This document shows, piece after piece, positions 54,371 to 64,000 of a stretch of 64,000 bases of DNA. Under the pieces are notes generated by a model that was not told the DNA's origin, ran no database searches, and saw nothing but the letters and a program-made list of their open reading frames with translations. Position numbers and translations under genes: made by a program. Source of the DNA: UBA117 sp049975245 (GTDB lineage: Archaea > Methanobacteriota > Methanobacteria > Methanobacteriales > Methanobacteriaceae); contig JBNGDB010000011.1 of the NCBI GenBank assembly GCA_049975245.1, positions 12,020-76,019 on the forward strand, in the 5' to 3' direction. Position 1 is the stretch's first letter, and each line of letters opens with the position of its first letter.

Positions 54371-57091
54371 ATGTCTGATCCATCATTAAAATCTTCAGGC
54401 CTAGAAAATAACAAAGAGGCCTGGTATGCATTAAGCAAGGAAGAAGTTGCCCAAAAGTTAGGTGTTTCTACTAAAGAGGGACTTAGTTCATCTGAAGCAT
54501 CCAATAGGTTACAGACCTATGGTCTTAATGTACTGGAAGAAGAAAAGGAAAAACCAGCCTGGAGAAAATTTCTGGAACAATATAAGGCTTATATGCAGAT
54601 TGTACTGGTTATAGCAGCTGTTGTAAGTCTTTTCATTGCTGAGTACCGTACATTTTTATTATTACTTCTTTTAACTGTTTTTATCGCTAATCTGGGATAC
54701 CGCCAGGAGGCAAAGGCATCAAAGAGTGTAGCCGCTCTAAACAAGATGATGAAGGTGGTTGCCAAGGTACGGCGGGATGGTCAGGTAATTCAGGTAGAGG
54801 CTGAGAATATAGTCCCCGGTGATATTGTGGTATTGGATGCTGGTGATCGTATACCTGCTGATGGTCGGGTGGTCCTGGCCTCAAACCTTCAGGTTGAAGA
54901 GGCAGCCCTAACCGGTGAGAGCATGGCTGTTGAAAAGAACGGTGATGTTATCACCCAACAGGACCCACCTTTGGGGGATCGCTTAAACATGGTGTTCATG
55001 AACACCACGGTAACCAGGGGTCACGGTGAGGTACTGGTGACCGAGACCGGTATGAAATCAGAAGTCGGGCATATTGCCACCATGATCAAGGAGCATAAAG
55101 CAGAAAAAACTCCCCTCATGCAGCAGATCGACCGGGTCACCCTATTTATCATTGGAATGGCTGTACTGGCCTTTATTGGGATTGTTATTATAGGTCTGTC
55201 TAAGGGAGGGTCTTTCTCTGACCTTTTTAATATTGGAATATCCTTGGCTATTGGTTCTATCCCCGACGCACTTCCTGCAGTGGTAACCACTATTCTGGCT
55301 ATGGGGATGGTGGCCCTGGCCAAGAAAAATGCCATCATAAAGAACATGCCTGCCGTTGAAACCCTGGGATCAACCTCTGCAATAAACTCTGACAAGACTG
55401 GGACACTTACTATGAACCAGATGACAGTGCGAACTATTTCAACTGTTAAGCACCGTTACAGCGTCACTGGTGAGGGTTACAGTTTTGATGGTCAGATTCA
55501 GAGAATTGAGGGTGAACCAGAAGAAAACTTTGATCATGTCCTCTTTCCATGTGCTCTTTGTATAGATACGGATATTAGAGACGGAGAAGTTATAGGGGAT
55601 CCCACCGAGGCAGCACTCTACGTACTGGCCCAGAAGGGCGGTATTAACGTTGATGAGTTTCGAAAGAATTACCCCCGGATTGCAAGCATTCCCTTTGATT
55701 CTGATTATAAATTCATGGCCACCTTCCATAATATGAAAACATTTTCTGGAGATCCTGTAATACGGGCATATATTAAGGGCGCACCAGATGTGATCCTTGC
55801 ACGGTCTGGTTATGGACTCGTGCCGGACGGTTCACAAAAAGAGTTAAATGATGATGATCAAAGAAAAGTGGAAGATGAAAACCAACGTATAGCCAGCCAG
55901 GGATTACGGGTTCTGGCCCTTGCCCAGAAAGATTTTGATCCTGCGACATTTAACCCTGAATCTGACTTGATGCCGCTGATGAAGGATCTTACCATGACTG
56001 CTCTTATTGGTGAAGTTGATCCTCCACGTCCTGAGGCAAAGGATGCTATTAGCAAGGCAAAAAAGGCCGGTGTCCGGGTGAGGATGATCACAGGTGACCA
56101 TGCAGTCACTGCTCAGGCTATCGGTCAGGAGCTGGGTATTGTGGGTCGTGCTGTTACCGGGGCTGAATTTGCATCATTAAGTGATGAAGAAGCTGAAAAT
56201 CAAATCGATGATATTGGGGTGATTGCCCGGGTGGCACCTGAGCATAAAGTACGCCTGGTCAAGGTCCTTAAAAATAAGGGTAATATTGTAGCCATGACTG
56301 GTGACGGTGTGAACGATGCTCCCTCCATTAAGGCAGCTGATATAGGTATTGCTATGGGTATTACTGGTACTGATGTTGCCAAGGGAGCGGCCAAGATGAT
56401 CCTGGTGGATGATAACTTTGCCACCATTGTGAAGGCTATCGAGGAAGGTCGAAAGATTTATGATAACTTGCAGAAGTTTTTACGTATCCAGATCGCCAAT
56501 ATGTTCATGTTTATCCTGGCCTTTTTAGGTGCTTCCATATTTTCTCTTATTGGCACAGCTCTATATTCTCCCGGGCAGGTTTTATGGATACATATGCTGG
56601 TGGTTGCGCCTATTGGGGCTATGTTTGGATTGGACTTGGCCTCACCAGGGATTATGGCCCGGAAGCCACGGAGAATAGATGAGGGTATAATTTCTAAGGG
56701 TATGTATGTGAGATTGTTTATTGCCGGTGCATTCATGGCGGCAACTTCTCTGTTTGTGTATCATATTGGAAATACTGCCTATGGAGATCTGCAGTTTGGT
56801 CAGACCATGGGGTTAGTGACCATATCACTAATGAACATCTTTTTGGCATTGAATCTAAGGTTTCCCAGTGACACTGCATTTCAGAGGGCCACATTTACCA
56901 ATACCAGACTGCTTTACGCATATTTATGGGTAATATTTGGAACATTTCTTATTACAGAAACTAGACTTTTCCAGCAGCTCTTTGGCACTGTTTCACTTGA
57001 CGCATATCAGTGGGGTATATGTTTAATTCCAGGTGTAATTCTTCTCGTTGTAGGCGAGGTGTATAAGGCTGTCCTTAGATATAAGAATTAA
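54371..57091 (+). CDS. P-type cation-transporting ATPase, substrate uncertain
   Basis: 906 residues with the order of P2-type pumps: N-terminal cation domain, actuator TGES (AALTGESMAVEKNGDV), phosphorylation site SDKTGTLTMNQMTVR, nucleotide site and hinge MTGDGVNDAPSIKAADIGIA. TM4 reads IPDALPAVVTTILAMGMVAL, where Ca pumps have PEGLP. TM6 reads LWIHMLVVAPIGAMFGLDLA in place of the NLVTDG Ca-binding motif. So a Ca-ATPase name is not safe. AAGGGGTG precedes the ATG. Its base composition is clearly richer in G and C than its neighbours, suggesting transfer. Confidence 0.88.
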   Translation: MSDPSLKSSGLENNKEAWYALSKEEVAQKLGVSTKEGLSSSEASNRLQTYGLNVLEEEKEKPAWRKFLEQYKAYMQIVLVIAAVVSLFIAEYRTFLLLLLLTVFIANLGYRQEAKASKSVAALNKMMKVVAKVRRDGQVIQVEAENIVPGDIVVLDAGDRIPADGRVVLASNLQVEEAALTGESMAVEKNGDVITQQDPPLGDRLNMVFMNTTVTRGHGEVLVTETGMKSEVGHIATMIKEHKAEKTPLMQQIDRVTLFIIGMAVLAFIGIVIIGLSKGGSFSDLFNIGISLAIGSIPDALPAVVTTILAMGMVALAKKNAIIKNMPAVETLGSTSAINSDKTGTLTMNQMTVRTISTVKHRYSVTGEGYSFDGQIQRIEGEPEENFDHVLFPCALCIDTDIRDGEVIGDPTEAALYVLAQKGGINVDEFRKNYPRIASIPFDSDYKFMATFHNMKTFSGDPVIRAYIKGAPDVILARSGYGLVPDGSQKELNDDDQRKVEDENQRIASQGLRVLALAQKDFDPATFNPESDLMPLMKDLTMTALIGEVDPPRPEAKDAISKAKKAGVRVRMITGDHAVTAQAIGQELGIVGRAVTGAEFASLSDEEAENQIDDIGVIARVAPEHKVRLVKVLKNKGNIVAMTGDGVNDAPSIKAADIGIAMGITGTDVAKGAAKMILVDDNFATIVKAIEEGRKIYDNLQKFLRIQIANMFMFILAFLGASIFSLIGTALYSPGQVLWIHMLVVAPIGAMFGLDLASPGIMARKPRRIDEGIISKGMYVRLFIAGAFMAATSLFVYHIGNTAYGDLQFGQTMGLVTISLMNIFLALNLRFPSDTAFQRATFTNTRLLYAYLWVIFGTFLITETRLFQQLFGTVSLDAYQWGICLIPGVILLVVGEVYKAVLRYKN

Positions 57092-57525
57092 TTCTTCCCT
57101 TATTCATTTATTTTTTTAAAATATTGAAGATTATTTTAACATTTTATTTATTGCAGAATATTCTAAAAATTAATAAAATTTAATTAATTAAGTGTAATAA
57201 GCAATTTAAATGTTTTTTTAAACACTAATATAATTTTTTTTTAATATTTAATAATTATATTTAATTAAATTAATTTTTTATTATTATTTTATAGTTTATA
57301 TTATTAATTATTGTTATATTTTTATATATTTATGAAATAAATTATTTTTAAGAATATTTATTTTTTTTTAAATTTTATATTTGAAATAATATGATATTTT
57401 ATTGCAATATATTCTAAAAAATATAAAAATTTATATATTTAGATATTCCCTATATTATTTGTTAAAATTTTTGATTGATATATAATTGTATTTATCAATT
57501 TTAGAAAATGTATTAGGAGGTGTTT
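57092..57525. other. Extremely AT-rich spacer after the P-type ATPase
   Basis: About 434 bases, close to 90 percent A and T, with long T and A runs and TTATATTTTTATATA-type motifs. No ORF with a ribosome binding site is seen until 57526. T-runs right after the ATPase stop (57108-57120) could act as a terminator. Confidence 0.6.
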
Positions 57526-57585
57526 ATGGGATTAATTACTTTAATTATGGTATATAATCTCTTAAAACTTAAAAAAATAGTATAA
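57526..57585 (+). CDS. Possible 19-residue hydrophobic peptide
   Basis: A perfect AGGAGGTG (57515-57522) stands three to four bases before ATG GGA TTA. The frame MGLITLIMVYNLLKLKKIV ends at TAA 57583-57585. It would form one short membrane helix with a basic end. The ribosome binding site is the strongest in this AT-rich stretch, which argues for translation, but it could be the remains of a lost gene. Confidence 0.4.
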   Translation: MGLITLIMVYNLLKLKKIV

Positions 57586-57802
57586 TAAACCTTATAAATT
57601 CAATATAATAAAAATATTATCTTTAAATACAGATTATTTGTATTTTAGTATTATTCGTGAGAAAAAAATAATCTAGTATCATCTATATTTCTAGTAGCTA
57701 TGAATAATGATTTGAAACATGAAAAGATATGATTTGTGATTATGAAAATGGATTAGGGATTTTTTTAAAATTTTTCTATCTTTGTTTAGTTGGAGGCCTA
57801 TT

Positions 57803-60800
57803 ATGGAAAATGTGAGAAAATTTATAATTTTAATCAGTTTTTTTATGGTTTTAGCTTTATTTATGGGGGAGGTTTCTGCTGAAAGTTTGAATCTTACTGA
57901 AACAGAGCTTGCTTCTGAAGCAGTTCAAAATTACACTGAAGCACGTGGCAATGTACCGGGCTTTGTAGAAGTATCTGGCAAGAATTGTTCTGCTGCTTCT
58001 TATTTGAAAGTTATTACTAAAACAGCTGTGCAGCTTGATTCTGGTTCAACCAAACCAGTAAATATAGAACGTGTTAATAAACCTTCAAGTCCTTGCGGTT
58101 CAGCAAAAGGCAAATTGTGGAAGGAAGATTATGTTCAAGTAGCAAAAAATGTTCAGAATTTTATAAATTCTAATGGCAGAGCTCCTAGTTATGCATCAAG
58201 TGGTTTGGGAAGAATCCGTTATGAATCACTTATCTATACTTATTCGAAAGTATTAAATTTTTACCGCCAGAACGGCAGGTTGCCGGGATATATAATGGTG
58301 GAATATTATGCGGGGGTGGATTCTAGTGGTGTGGTAATAGATAATATTCCTCCCACGGTAAGTAAGAATCTTGCGTCAGGATCCTATGACACTTCAAAAA
58401 CTGTGACTTTAACTGCCACTGATAATCATGACCCTAATCCTAGAGTTTATTATAGTTTGGATAATGGGGTTAACTGGAGTAGTAAGATTAAAACAGTTAC
58501 ATTAACTCTTAATCAAGGTATAACTAATTTAAAATATTATGCTCGTGATGCAGCAGGTAATAAGGGTTCAGTGCAAACAGCAACTTATGCCATTAACACG
58601 GATTCAACAGCAACAACCAGTTTCACAATAGATGAATTGAAATATGCATCTAATTCTGTACAGGCATATATAGAAGCTAATCACCATTTACCTGAAAATG
58701 TAACTATTAATGGAACTACAGTAAATATGGCTCAATTTCTGAAACTTGTAACTACATTAACAACAAATATTGAGAGTAGTATTAATTCTACAATTCCTAT
58801 GGGAAATTACTCAGTAGCGACTAATTCTTTAGAAACTATAACTAAAACCGGAAATCTTAATAAAATCGATTATATAAACCTTGCAAATAGTGTTAGTTCT
58901 TACATGAATTCCAACGGGAGAGCACCAGACTATATTACAACTAGTTCAGGAAAAATTTCTTATGAATCACTTGTCTACACATTCGCCCAAATTATAAGAT
59001 CATACCAAGTGGCAGAAGTTCTACCAAACTATATTATTATCCGACCATGGAGTATTGTTTCAAATCAAAACACTGAGTTCATAACTATGGCTCATATAAA
59101 CAATGCAGCAGATACTGTGCAATCCTACATCGAAAATAAACATCAGTTACCGGATTATGTGACTATTTTAGGTTCTAAGGTGAGCATGCCTCAATTTCTG
59201 AAACTTGAAACCACATACTTGACAAATGCCAATAATAATTTATACCAATCAATTCTTATTGGAAAATATGGAACAGCCCCTAATCCTTTTGAAAGTATTA
59301 CAGGGGGAGATCTTGCCATTAATGACTATTTAATAGCTGCAAGTAAAATTAACACATTTATGGATAATAATGGACGAGTACCTAACTACCATGACACTGT
59401 ACGGGGATACATAGGTTATCATTCACTGGTTTACATGTACGCTCAAATAATCAATTCTGCCAGTAATAATCTACGCCTACCAAACTATATTACACTTAGT
59501 CCATGGGAAACTGTTACAAACCCTAAAACCGTATTTATAACTATGGATCAAATAAATACAGCTGTTTGGACTGTTAAAAATTATGTGGAAACTAATAAGA
59601 GGTTACCCGGCAGTGTGAATATTTCTGGAAGACAGATTACCATGCCCCAATTCCTTAGACTAGAAATCATATCACTTAAAAACATAGACTCTGGATTATA
59701 TCAGTCCATTGTTCTAAAAAGTTACAGTGCACCTAACAGTCCTTCAGAAACATTAACACCGGGGAAGATTAATAAAGATAACTATATGAATGCAGTAGCT
59801 AATATAAAGTCATATATGGATTCCAATAAAAAAGCACCAAACTATACATGGACTTCACAGGGAAACATGCGCTACGAAGATTTAGTATACATGTACAGTC
59901 AAATATTAAATTATTACAACGTTAATAATAAACTTCCACAGTATGTCACAGTCAACCCTTGGTCCACCATATCAAATAAAAACACTGTAACTTTCAATGC
60001 AGACCAGATAATTATTGGGGCAGAAACTGTTAAAAATTATGTGGAAATTAATCATAAACTTCCAAACAGTGTAACTATATCCGGAACTGTTGTAAGCATG
60101 CCTCAATTCCTGAAACTTTTAACCACAACATTGCATAATCTAAATGGTACTTATGCTGGGCAATTGGTTTTAGCAAGTTACGCGCCTCCTATAGACACAC
60201 CGGAAACTGTAACTGGTGGGACTCTTAACCAGACACAATATCTGGATCTGGCAAGAAATACTGAATTTTTCATGTACGGTGATAAGAGAGCGCCCAACTA
60301 TCAAACCAGTAGTCTGGGAAATATATGTTATCAATCACTGATCTACATGTACAGCCAAATTCTAAGTTCTTACAAGACAAATAATTACACTTTACCAGAT
60401 CATATTACAGTAAGACCATGGTCAGTTGTTTCAAATTCAAATACCAAATTTATAACAACAGATCAAATAAAAAACGCGTCAAAAACTGTTAAGTCCTATG
60501 TGGAGATAAATCACGCCCTCCCCAATAGTGTCACAATCTCTAACACTCAAGTAACTATGCCGCAGTTCTTAAAACTTCTAACCACAGCAATAACAAACAT
60601 AAACGGCAAATTAAACGCGACTATTGTCCTGCAAAATTACAGGTCAGCTTCTAATCCATCTGAAACTGTAACTGGGGGAAATCTTAACAGTACAACATAT
60701 TTAAGTCTGGCAAACAATATAATCACTTTTATGGACTCCAATGGAAAAGCACCAAACTATACATCCAGTAGCCTGGGAAATATACGCTACGAAAACCTAA

Positions 60801-63800
60801 TTTTCATGTACTCGCTAATCATGGATTATCATGGTAATAAAACAGAGTTACCACAGAAGGTTACTGTAACTCCATGGTCAGTTATTTCAAATTCAAGTAC
60901 GTTCTTCTTTACTAACAATCAGATAGAAACTGCAGCAAAAACAGTGCAATCCTATGTGGAAACTAACCATAAGTTACCAACTACTGTGAATATTAATGGA
61001 ACTGTTGTAAGCATGCCTCAATTCTTGCAAATGGCAGCTAGTAACATATTAAACATAGACCAATCCCTTTACACATCAATCTTACTTAAAAATTATAATA
61101 CCGTTACAAACCCCTCAGAAACCATAAAAACCAGTGAAAATATTGCCTACAAAGATTATTTAAACATTGCAAATGATATAATCTCATACATGCGTGCTAA
61201 TGGAAAAGCACCCGATTATATGAATACTAACATTGGAAAAATTCGTTATGAATCACTAGTATATATGTATAGTCAAATTTTAAGTTCTCACAATACTACA
61301 AGCACCCTACCTGAATTTATCACTGTAACGCCATGGGCCATTGTTTCCAATACAAGTACGGTGTTTATAACAACAGACCAGATAAAAAATGTATCAGAAA
61401 CTGTTAAATCCTATGTAGACACGAATCATACCTTACCAAGTAGTGTTACTATATCTGAAACTGTTATTAGCATGCCCCAATTTTTAAACTTATTATCTAA
61501 GGCAGTAATAAATATTGAAAGTTATTTAAATACTTCCATAATTTTAGATAGTGTTGGTAATCCAACCAATCCCACGGAAAATATAGCCAGTGGCACCATA
61601 CTTAGCCACGAATTTGTGGATATTGCCAATAAAATATTATCTTATATGGATTCTAATGGAATAGCACCCTCTAATGTTACTGATACTAGTTTAGGGGACA
61701 CCATGAGATATGAATCATTGGTTTACATGTTTTCTAAGATAATGATTTCATATAATGCTGCTGAATATCCTCCGGATAATGTTTCGGTTGTTCCCTGGTT
61801 AGCATTGTCTAATGCTAATGGAACTTTCAATTTCAGAACACAAGAAATATTTAATACCATACAGGATGCTATAGATGACGCTGATACTATTAGTGGTGAT
61901 ACTATATGGCTTGGAAAGGCCACATACCTTGAAAATGTTATAATCAATAAAAAAATTATTATAAGACCAATTTATGGATTAGATGTAACAGTTCAGGCTT
62001 TAAATCCTAATTTACCCATCTTTACTATAAATTCTGATGGAAATGGTACAGTTATACAGGACCTAATCATAAATGGGTCCAATGACAATTCAGGTATCTA
62101 CATTAACAATTCTGCTGAAAATCAGATATTAGGCAACAAAATAACCAGCAACATTAATGGATTATACTTATACAACTCCACTAACAATATTATTTCTGGT
62201 AACGAGTTATCAAACAACACTTCAAATGCCATATTAGTAAGTAAAGGATCTGAAAACGAAATTTCCAGTAATAAAATTAGTTCAAATGGTTATGCTGGAA
62301 TTAATATTCAAAATTCTAATAAAAACAGGATTTACAGTAACTTAATATCTAATAATCTATATGGGATCTATCTAAATAATGCTTCAGCAGAAATTCATTT
62401 AAATTCCATTATCCAAAATAGCAGACATGGGCTTTATACAGAGGGCAATAGCACAGTTAATGCAACTAATAATTGGTGGGGTTCTAATAATCCAATTATT
62501 TCATCAAACGGCCCTAGTGATATTAATATAGCTGGTGGAAATGTAACATATGATCCCTGGTTAATTCTTACCATAAATAGTTCAACTGATCGATCAGATC
62601 GTAATGGTACCATCTATAATTATCATATTACTGCTGATTTAACTCATAACAACCAGGGAGATGATACTTCATCCGATGGTAGTGTGCCGGATGATATACC
62701 TATTTATTTCAGTTCAACACTTGGAACTATAAATACTTCGGGATCCACTAAGAAAGGCAAGGCAGAGCTTAAACTTACCAGTTCTTGTGCAGGATTAGCT
62801 AATGTTTCTGTGACTTTAGATAATCAGACAGTGTCCGAGAAGGTTAACATAACCAGTGTTGATGTACTTGGAGTATATAACACCAGGACTCATGAGAGAT
62901 TTGCCAGTATACAGGAAGCAGTAAACGATGTTGACACACTTAATGGTGATACTATAACTCTAGCTGAAGGTATCTACACTGAAAATGTTATTATTTTTAA
63001 AAGACTTACCATAATGCCGGTTACAGGGGCAACTGTAACAGTTAAAGCAAAAGACGATGATAAAAGTGTTTTTGTAATAACTAATGGTGGAAGCGGTTCT
63101 ACCATACAAGGACTTAATATTATTGGCGCATCTAGTTCGTATGGTGTATCTTTAAGCCATGCTTATGGCTGTCTTATAAGCAATAACGTTATAAAAAATA
63201 GTAGCCGAAATATTTATCTGTATTTGTCCGGAACCAATAGCATTACAGGCAACAAAATAGAAAGCAGCGTCAATGGAATATGCCTTTATAAATCAACTAG
63301 TAACAGTATATCTTATAATACTATAACAAAGAATGAAAATGGAATTTATCTTTTTAATTCCAATAACAACTCAATAAATGGAAATGATGTCAATGGCAAT
63401 TACTATGGAATTTATATATTCCATTCCAACAATGTCAACATAACTGGAAACAATTTTACACTTAATTGGGTAGGAGTTTATCTTTATGATACCAACAACA
63501 ATCGCGTAACTGGAAATAATCTTACTGACAATGGTGCAGGAATTACTTATTATAATTCTATTGGTGTAGTACTTTCAGGCAACAATTTTGTTGATAATTG
63601 GCTTACAGATACTTCAAGGATAGATTCTGGTGAAATGGTAATGGCCACAACCATTTATACTTGTGGTCCTGCGGCCTTAGCTACTGTCTTAAAAAAAATG
63701 GGAATATATACTACTGAAGCTGAATTAGCTAAAATGGCAAAAACTGATTCAACAGGAACTAGTTTATTGGGTTTGAAGGATGCAGCTAATGCTAAAGGAA

Positions 63801-63967
63801 TCAATGCGTATGGATATGAATTAAGTGTTGAACAACTTCAACCCAATTATATTGTGGTTTTAAAAATTAATGGTTATGATCACTTTGATGTTATGCAGAG
63901 CATAATTAGTGACACTGTAACATTGTTCGACCCCAATTTAGGAATCAGAGTGTCTGATTTAGTGTGA
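57803..63967 (+). CDS. Giant secreted pseudomurein-binding surface protein with C39-like peptidase domain
   Basis: 2054 residues from the ATG at 57803, set by TGGAGG at 57791-57796. A signal peptide (RKFIILISFFMVLALFMGEV, then SAES) leads to eight modules of about 140 residues, each with two pseudomurein-binding repeats such as SVSSYMNSNGRAPDYI and DTVQSYIENKHQLPDYVTI. A chitobiase-C-like domain (about 185-270) follows module 1. Then come a right-handed beta-helix (about 1350-1575), an Ig-like domain, a second beta-helix (about 1690-1935) and a C39-like domain with YTCGPAALATVLKKMG, YDHFDVM and FDPNLG giving Cys, His and Asp. Probably wall-bound adhesin or envelope enzyme. The TGA falls early in the C39 end. 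Confidence 0.9.
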   Translation: MENVRKFIILISFFMVLALFMGEVSAESLNLTETELASEAVQNYTEARGNVPGFVEVSGKNCSAASYLKVITKTAVQLDSGSTKPVNIERVNKPSSPCGSAKGKLWKEDYVQVAKNVQNFINSNGRAPSYASSGLGRIRYESLIYTYSKVLNFYRQNGRLPGYIMVEYYAGVDSSGVVIDNIPPTVSKNLASGSYDTSKTVTLTATDNHDPNPRVYYSLDNGVNWSSKIKTVTLTLNQGITNLKYYARDAAGNKGSVQTATYAINTDSTATTSFTIDELKYASNSVQAYIEANHHLPENVTINGTTVNMAQFLKLVTTLTTNIESSINSTIPMGNYSVATNSLETITKTGNLNKIDYINLANSVSSYMNSNGRAPDYITTSSGKISYESLVYTFAQIIRSYQVAEVLPNYIIIRPWSIVSNQNTEFITMAHINNAADTVQSYIENKHQLPDYVTILGSKVSMPQFLKLETTYLTNANNNLYQSILIGKYGTAPNPFESITGGDLAINDYLIAASKINTFMDNNGRVPNYHDTVRGYIGYHSLVYMYAQIINSASNNLRLPNYITLSPWETVTNPKTVFITMDQINTAVWTVKNYVETNKRLPGSVNISGRQITMPQFLRLEIISLKNIDSGLYQSIVLKSYSAPNSPSETLTPGKINKDNYMNAVANIKSYMDSNKKAPNYTWTSQGNMRYEDLVYMYSQILNYYNVNNKLPQYVTVNPWSTISNKNTVTFNADQIIIGAETVKNYVEINHKLPNSVTISGTVVSMPQFLKLLTTTLHNLNGTYAGQLVLASYAPPIDTPETVTGGTLNQTQYLDLARNTEFFMYGDKRAPNYQTSSLGNICYQSLIYMYSQILSSYKTNNYTLPDHITVRPWSVVSNSNTKFITTDQIKNASKTVKSYVEINHALPNSVTISNTQVTMPQFLKLLTTAITNINGKLNATIVLQNYRSASNPSETVTGGNLNSTTYLSLANNIITFMDSNGKAPNYTSSSLGNIRYENLIFMYSLIMDYHGNKTELPQKVTVTPWSVISNSSTFFFTNNQIETAAKTVQSYVETNHKLPTTVNINGTVVSMPQFLQMAASNILNIDQSLYTSILLKNYNTVTNPSETIKTSENIAYKDYLNIANDIISYMRANGKAPDYMNTNIGKIRYESLVYMYSQILSSHNTTSTLPEFITVTPWAIVSNTSTVFITTDQIKNVSETVKSYVDTNHTLPSSVTISETVISMPQFLNLLSKAVINIESYLNTSIILDSVGNPTNPTENIASGTILSHEFVDIANKILSYMDSNGIAPSNVTDTSLGDTMRYESLVYMFSKIMISYNAAEYPPDNVSVVPWLALSNANGTFNFRTQEIFNTIQDAIDDADTISGDTIWLGKATYLENVIINKKIIIRPIYGLDVTVQALNPNLPIFTINSDGNGTVIQDLIINGSNDNSGIYINNSAENQILGNKITSNINGLYLYNSTNNIISGNELSNNTSNAILVSKGSENEISSNKISSNGYAGINIQNSNKNRIYSNLISNNLYGIYLNNASAEIHLNSIIQNSRHGLYTEGNSTVNATNNWWGSNNPIISSNGPSDINIAGGNVTYDPWLILTINSSTDRSDRNGTIYNYHITADLTHNNQGDDTSSDGSVPDDIPIYFSSTLGTINTSGSTKKGKAELKLTSSCAGLANVSVTLDNQTVSEKVNITSVDVLGVYNTRTHERFASIQEAVNDVDTLNGDTITLAEGIYTENVIIFKRLTIMPVTGATVTVKAKDDDKSVFVITNGGSGSTIQGLNIIGASSSYGVSLSHAYGCLISNNVIKNSSRNIYLYLSGTNSITGNKIESSVNGICLYKSTSNSISYNTITKNENGIYLFNSNNNSINGNDVNGNYYGIYIFHSNNVNITGNNFTLNWVGVYLYDTNNNRVTGNNLTDNGAGITYYNSIGVVLSGNNFVDNWLTDTSRIDSGEMVMATTIYTCGPAALATVLKKMGIYTTEAELAKMAKTDSTGTSLLGLKDAANAKGINAYGYELSVEQLQPNYIVVLKINGYDHFDVMQSIISDTVTLFDPNLGIRVSDLV

Positions 63968-64000
63968 AAATTTATGAGTTATTAGGGTTCAAATTCACAT

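Noticed and set aside
54228..54431. 67-codon minus-strand ORF across the P-type ATPase start
   Set aside because: It overlaps the promoter and start of a clear gene, has no ribosome binding site and reads as low-complexity aromatic residues.
63968..64000. TAG after the giant gene as a pyrrolysine codon
   Set aside because: It lies behind a TGA, and I know of no pyrrolysine system in Methanobacteriales; degeneration is simpler.

Overview
The window is low-GC archaeal DNA from a methanogen of the Methanobacteriales, most likely a mesophilic Methanobacterium-like species. The evidence is archaeal/eukaryotic-type ribosomal proteins and RNA polymerase subunits, archaeal SecY, Cbf5 and RNase P protein, a modified mevalonate/archaeal lipid pathway, a coenzyme F420 gene (cofH), DapL, and a giant surface protein built from pseudomurein-binding repeats. 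Frequent GGTGAT/GGAGG ribosome binding sites and some TTG/GTG starts fit this group. The gene order resembles that of Methanothermobacter thermautotrophicus across the zero point of its map; this is from memory, not a search.

Layout. (1) 1-6248: NYN-domain protein (truncated by the window edge), MJ0158-type PLP enzyme, rtcA, then on the minus strand birA and pycA (biotin ligase next to the pyruvate carboxylase biotin-carboxylase subunit), then a METTL5-like methyltransferase. (2) 6679-24868: a SPOUT RNA methyltransferase followed by a fused S10/spc-type super-operon (uL3 to uL15), secY, adkA, an EMC3/YidC-like membrane insertase, eL34, cmk, eL14 and cbf5. (3) 25170-31855: tRNA-Ser(GGA), then an alpha-operon-like block (uS13, uS4, uS11, rpoD, eL18, uL13, uS9, rpoN), a tRNA-Pro(GGG) split by two introns, rpoK, enolase, a ferredoxin and uS2. 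(4) 32059-41631: Memo-like protein, then isoprenoid genes mvk, ipk, fni and idsA with an RNase J inserted, then gltX and dapL. These genes together supply isopentenyl units and C15/C20 chains for ether lipids, Glu-tRNA and lysine. (5) 41971-52134: metabolic and membrane genes (OCD/alanine dehydrogenase family, NCS2 purine permease, nitroreductase, MscS channel, ogt, a methyltransferase, cofH, a disrupted DUF2238 membrane gene, a 4Fe-4S protein). A 32-codon basic ORF that standard gene calling could miss lies on the minus strand at 47338-47436. (6) 52183-63967: accessory-looking DNA with an AAA ATPase behind tandem promoter-like repeats, a decayed integrase-like fragment, a relatively GC-rich P-type ATPase, a long AT-rich stretch, and a 2054-residue secreted pseudomurein-binding protein ending in a C39-peptidase-like domain.

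The most striking structural observation is the tRNA-Pro gene. Its two introns have bulge-helix-bulge motifs that share sequence, so intron 1 must apparently leave first: intron 1's motif needs bases of intron 2, and intron 2's motif forms only after exons 1 and 2 are joined. No other feature looks like a wholly new defence or mobile system. The accessory segment does hold several small unexplained elements, which are listed separately.
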